From the NCBI GenBank assembly GCA_006538405.1, contig BJKQ01000010.1, forward strand, positions 1,178,001 to 1,242,000: a stretch of 64,000 nt of DNA. The letters are read 5' to 3'. The position numbers and the translations under genes were made by a program. Below the pieces are notes generated by a model. That model did no database searches. It was given only the letters and a program-made list of their open reading frames with translations, and was not told the DNA's origin. Positions 61,277-64,000 of the stretch are shown here, piece by piece. Source of the stretch: Hansfordia pulvinata. Taxonomy: Eukaryota > Ascomycota > Sordariomycetes > Xylariales. Position 1 is the stretch's first letter; each line of letters starts with the position of its first letter.

Positions 61277-61650
61277 TTAGAGGGCAACGCAGTTGAGCAG
61301 GCTGATGTTGATCAGGGTGCCCTTCAGAATGGTCAGCATCTTCATGTCTGGTAGGAGAGAACACAGCGGGCTGGGCCTTGCGGAGGGAGAAGAGAAAAAC
61401 TTACGGGGGCAGCGTTGGATTCACAGCAGTAGGCAGAGCCGGAGCAGGAGCCCAGGTTGACCAGGCAGCTCAGGAGGCCGTTGCAGCAGACGGTGGTCTG
61501 CGACGAGGCCGAGCAGACCGAGACGTCGCCGCCCTTGTCGCCGCCCTTGTCGCCACCGTTGTTGCCGCCGTTGTTGCCGCCGTTGTAGGTGGGGACGGCG
61601 ACGGCAGAGGCCACGAGGGTGGCAATCAGGGCGGAGGCGGAGAACTGCAT
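61277..61650 (-). CDS. Class I-type hydrophobin
   Basis: A small secreted amphipathic protein that coats aerial hyphae and spores and makes surfaces water-repellent. Exon 1 is 61650-61405 and exon 2 is 61321-61277, giving 96 aa. The signal peptide is about 1-19 (MQFSASALIATLVASAVAV), followed by Asn/Gly and Asp-Lys-Gly repeats (about 22-42). Eight cysteines follow the hydrophobin order C, CC, C, C, CC, C at 46, 55-56, 62, 69, 75-76 and 93. The loop between Cys3 and Cys4 is only five residues, short for textbook class I. The last exon must begin at GGC after an AAG acceptor (61322) to give GTLINISLLNCVAL; the nearby CAG acceptor would stop after one codon. A branch-site-like CTGAC lies 61332-61336. 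A TATA box is about 170 bp upstream. Confidence 0.88.
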
Positions 61651-61757
61651 GTTGGCGGTTTGGGTGTGTGAAGAAGATGGAAAGTGGTGGAAGTGGAAGT
61701 GGTGGAAGTGGTTGAAGTGAAGAGAAGAGTCAAGAGTGAAGAGCGAGAGAAGATGGT

Positions 61758-61790
<33 letters not shown>
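61758..61790. repeat. (GAT)n microsatellite in the hydrophobin leader
   Basis: About 11 GAT units (ATC on the hydrophobin strand) between the candidate TATA box and the hydrophobin ATG. Confidence 0.9.
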
Positions 61791-61820
61791 GAGTGTTTTC
61801 CGAGCCGGAAACCCCGTCCT

Positions 61821-61827
61821 CTTTATA
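61821..61827 (-). promoter_or_regulatory. TATA box of the hydrophobin gene
   Basis: TATAAAG on the minus strand about 170 bp upstream of the ATG at 61650, followed by a purine/ATC-repeat leader. Highly expressed hydrophobin genes commonly have a TATA box. Confidence 0.55.
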
Positions 61828-62957
61828 CCCGGACCAGAGCTCCCGTCGTACTGACAGTCCGACATCTCGTGATGCTGATGAGCGGCCCCCGGGCTACGGG
61901 CTACGGGGGCGGCGAGTACTGCCGACCAGGGTCGTGTACGAGCAAACACTCGCTGGCCGGGGTGTAGTAACATGAGGCCAGCTCGGGCACCTGCGTGCAT
62001 ACATCTACATAGCTTACCTTAGGTTAGGTCAGGTATGCATCACCAACAGCTGAGGCCTTGGCCAGGGCCCAGGCCTACCAGGGTCAAGACGCTCGGACAC
62101 TCATATTTACACGTAGGTATAAGCAAGTAGCTAGGTAGGGTATGTATGTGACAATAAGCCCTCACGTTTGGCTGCAGTCGAGGCTGCAAGTTACCTCTGC
62201 GCCACTCACACCGCAAAGCATCGCTTCAGCCGCCTCTTGGGACGTCCTCTCGAAGGGCCGGGTGCCGACTCCCGAGCGTGAGCTGTCGAGGTAGCATCCC
62301 AAGCTGCACGTCTGTTAAGCCATACGGCATCGACACCCAAGCAAGCAAGCCACCATCACTTACTTACCTAGTCACGATGACAGCAATATATTTGGTAATG
62401 TGTATGTGTTCGTAGTGCCCGGCAGTCGGTCAGCGAACAAGGGCCCGGCTGCTGCGTTGCTGACTGGGACGCGTCGCGGACCCAACACGCCGACTTTGCT
62501 GATGAGATCCGGCCTCGAACGTCCGGCGGGCAAGCAGAGCGCCTGCGTCCACAACAACAATGTCGTGTTGAGCATACGATCCGAGTACCTCAGGTACGTA
62601 CTCGTAGGCGCCGCCGCCGCCGCCGCCGCCCTGGCGGACGGGACGGAGCGAGGAGCGCGAAATTGGAACAGATGGTCGATGCGCCCCGTGTTGCGCCCCT
62701 GCTCGGTCTAGAAGCTCTGCAAGTGGCCGGTGCGGGCCCAGGATGGCTACGGGCGGGCCACGAGTCACGTATACGGGGACCGACCTCTGGCGCAGGGGTA
62801 GGTTATTAGTTGTGCCACCGCGAAAGGCAGACAACTCTTCTCGTCAGCCGTACCGCTATTCCCTGTCGTGGACATTCTCAAAGAACAGGGCTGCCGATGT
62901 GAGTGAGTGAGTGAGTTCGGCTCTGGTCTGTATATTCTGACTCGAATTCCTGTAGTC

Positions 62958-63833
62958 TCACTTCTTAAAGGTCACCTTGATGGTTGATCGCATCCACGTC
63001 CGACTCTTCTCGCGGGGCCACTTGTTCACAATGACCTCCATGCTCTCAATCTTGTCCTTCCACTCCTCCGACTTGGCCAGCTTCTTCCACATCTCCTTCC
63101 ACACCCGCTTGTTCGGGTTGTAGAAGCCGTTGCCCCAGGTCTTGGGGTGCGGGTAGAGCGAGTCTTCCGCCAGGATGTACACGGGGCCGTCGGTGTCCTG
63201 TCTCAGGAGCCGCAGCATGTTGTTCGCGACCGCCTTCTGCTCCTGCTTCGTGAAGACGTGGACCAGGTTCTTGAAGTAGAGGTGCGTGACCCGGCCCCTG
63301 ACCTCGCCGAGGCTCTTGCTGTCCTCCTCCTGGATGTCGGCAGAGTCCAGGAGCTGCTTCTTGGGCAGCCTGTCTCGGTCCTGGTAGAAGTCCAGGCTGA
63401 GGTCCAGGATCTTGTTGTCGAGGTTGGCCGCCCAGAGGCGGTCGGTGGGCACGCCCTGCCAAGCCAGCCAGCGCACCTCGGGCGCGAAGTAGGCGCCCAG
63501 GTCCAGGAAGAGCGACTTGGGGTCCGACTTGAGCGGGCTCAGGATCGTCTGCTCGTATTCCGGGAAGAACTGGATGTACGAGACGAAAATCTGCTCGGAG
63601 CTGGCAAAGGGCCAGGGCTCGGCCGCCTTGGCCTCGGGGTAGAACTTGTCCATTCTGGCCTGCTGCTCGCGGCGAGGGATTTTGGACCACTCGGCGATGA
63701 CCCTCGCGGCATCTTGGCTCGCGGTGGCCTCTCTCTCGTGGAGGTAAGGGGCCTCCGGCTCCGTGGGCGCCGACGCGACAAACGCCGCCGCCCACAGAAA
63801 GCTCGCCCAGGCAGTACAAGGCTTCATGGCCAA
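62958..63833 (-). CDS. Secreted methyltransferase-like protein
   Basis: A single exon encoding 291 aa. The core resembles a class I SAM-dependent methyltransferase: FLDLGAYFAPEVRWLAWQGV corresponds to motif I plus helix, followed by LWAANLDNKILDLSLDFYQDRD where the acidic end of beta-2 is expected, and later HLYFKNLVHVFTKQEQKAVANN and LLRQDTDGPVYILAEDS. The motif I glycines are degenerate (LDLGAYFAP rather than LDLGCGxG), so cofactor binding is doubtful. The N-terminus MKPCTAWASFLWAAAFVASA is a signal-peptide-like segment, unusual for this fold, implying export. The start may be Met1 or Met3. An (AG)n tract lies just upstream in the leader. Catalytic activity and substrate are unknown. Confidence 0.65.
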   Translation of the reverse strand: MAMKPCTAWASFLWAAAFVASAPTEPEAPYLHEREATASQDAARVIAEWSKIPRREQQARMDKFYPEAKAAEPWPFASSEQIFVSYIQFFPEYEQTILSPLKSDPKSLFLDLGAYFAPEVRWLAWQGVPTDRLWAANLDNKILDLSLDFYQDRDRLPKKQLLDSADIQEEDSKSLGEVRGRVTHLYFKNLVHVFTKQEQKAVANNMLRLLRQDTDGPVYILAEDSLYPHPKTWGNGFYNPNKRVWKEMWKKLAKSEEWKDKIESMEVIVNKWPREKSRTWMRSTIKVTFKK

Positions 63834-63848
63834 CCGGGCCGAGGTGGT

Positions 63849-63952
<104 letters not shown>

Positions 63953-64000
63953 GCTCAAATCATCGTACAAGAGAGTCGGAGCACGGGATAACGTGAGAGC

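Larger units (their letters stand above)
61651..62957. other. Intergenic, no further gene seen
   Basis: The hydrophobin promoter and the 3' flank of the methyltransferase-like gene. It has TAGG/CCTA short repeats near 62010-62035 and 62115-62150, a (GCC)n run near 62608-62630 and an octamer at 62599. Confidence 0.55.

Overview
The window is nuclear DNA of a filamentous ascomycete, most likely a Sordariomycete. The genes carry short GT-AG introns of about 50-140 nt, third codon positions are strongly G/C biased, and a class I hydrophobin, an SPT7-type SAGA subunit and a GCR1_C-domain protein are present. I find 16 protein genes and one tRNA. Gene density is low, and intergenic DNA is crowded with microsatellites, long G/C homopolymers and (CCTA)n runs. 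I see no transposon, no AT-rich RIP-type region and no CRISPR.

Layout of the left half: carboxylesterase (-, 1259-3342), AT-hook/GCR1_C protein (-, 4798-5694), probable mitochondrial protein of unknown function (-, 6670-9174), cytochrome b5/b5-reductase fusion (-, 10442-11913) divergent from a cytochrome P450 (+, 13652-15543), seven-span membrane protein (-, 16303-18044), secreted histidine phosphatase (-, 21156-21919), secreted sulfatase (+, 24693-27239), Gly-rich secreted unknown (+, 28306-29581), tRNA-Lys(CUU) (+, 30342-30414) and PLP decarboxylase (-, 31158-33898).

Layout of the right half: a 6.2 kb gene-poor stretch, a secreted unknown (-, 40152-42186), VanZ-like membrane protein (-, 43781-44534), SPT7 (+, 46783-50375), a 6.4 kb gene-poor stretch, a small secreted 8-Cys protein (+, 56757-57184), hydrophobin (-, 61277-61650) and a secreted methyltransferase-like protein (-, 62958-63833).

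How they work together: about half of the protein genes encode apparently secreted products, which suits a surface-active, nutrient-scavenging fungus. The divergent P450 and b5/b5-reductase pair could form one redox unit. Nothing else looks like a co-regulated cluster.

Annotation warning: five genes (b5/b5-reductase, decarboxylase, secreted unknown at 40 kb, SPT7, 8-Cys protein) are each broken by a shift equal to one missing G/C inside or beside a G/C run. This looks more like consensus error than pseudogenisation. The strongest unexplained signal is a dispersed octamer, TACTCGTA/TACGAGTA, which I counted 24 times by eye, always outside genes.
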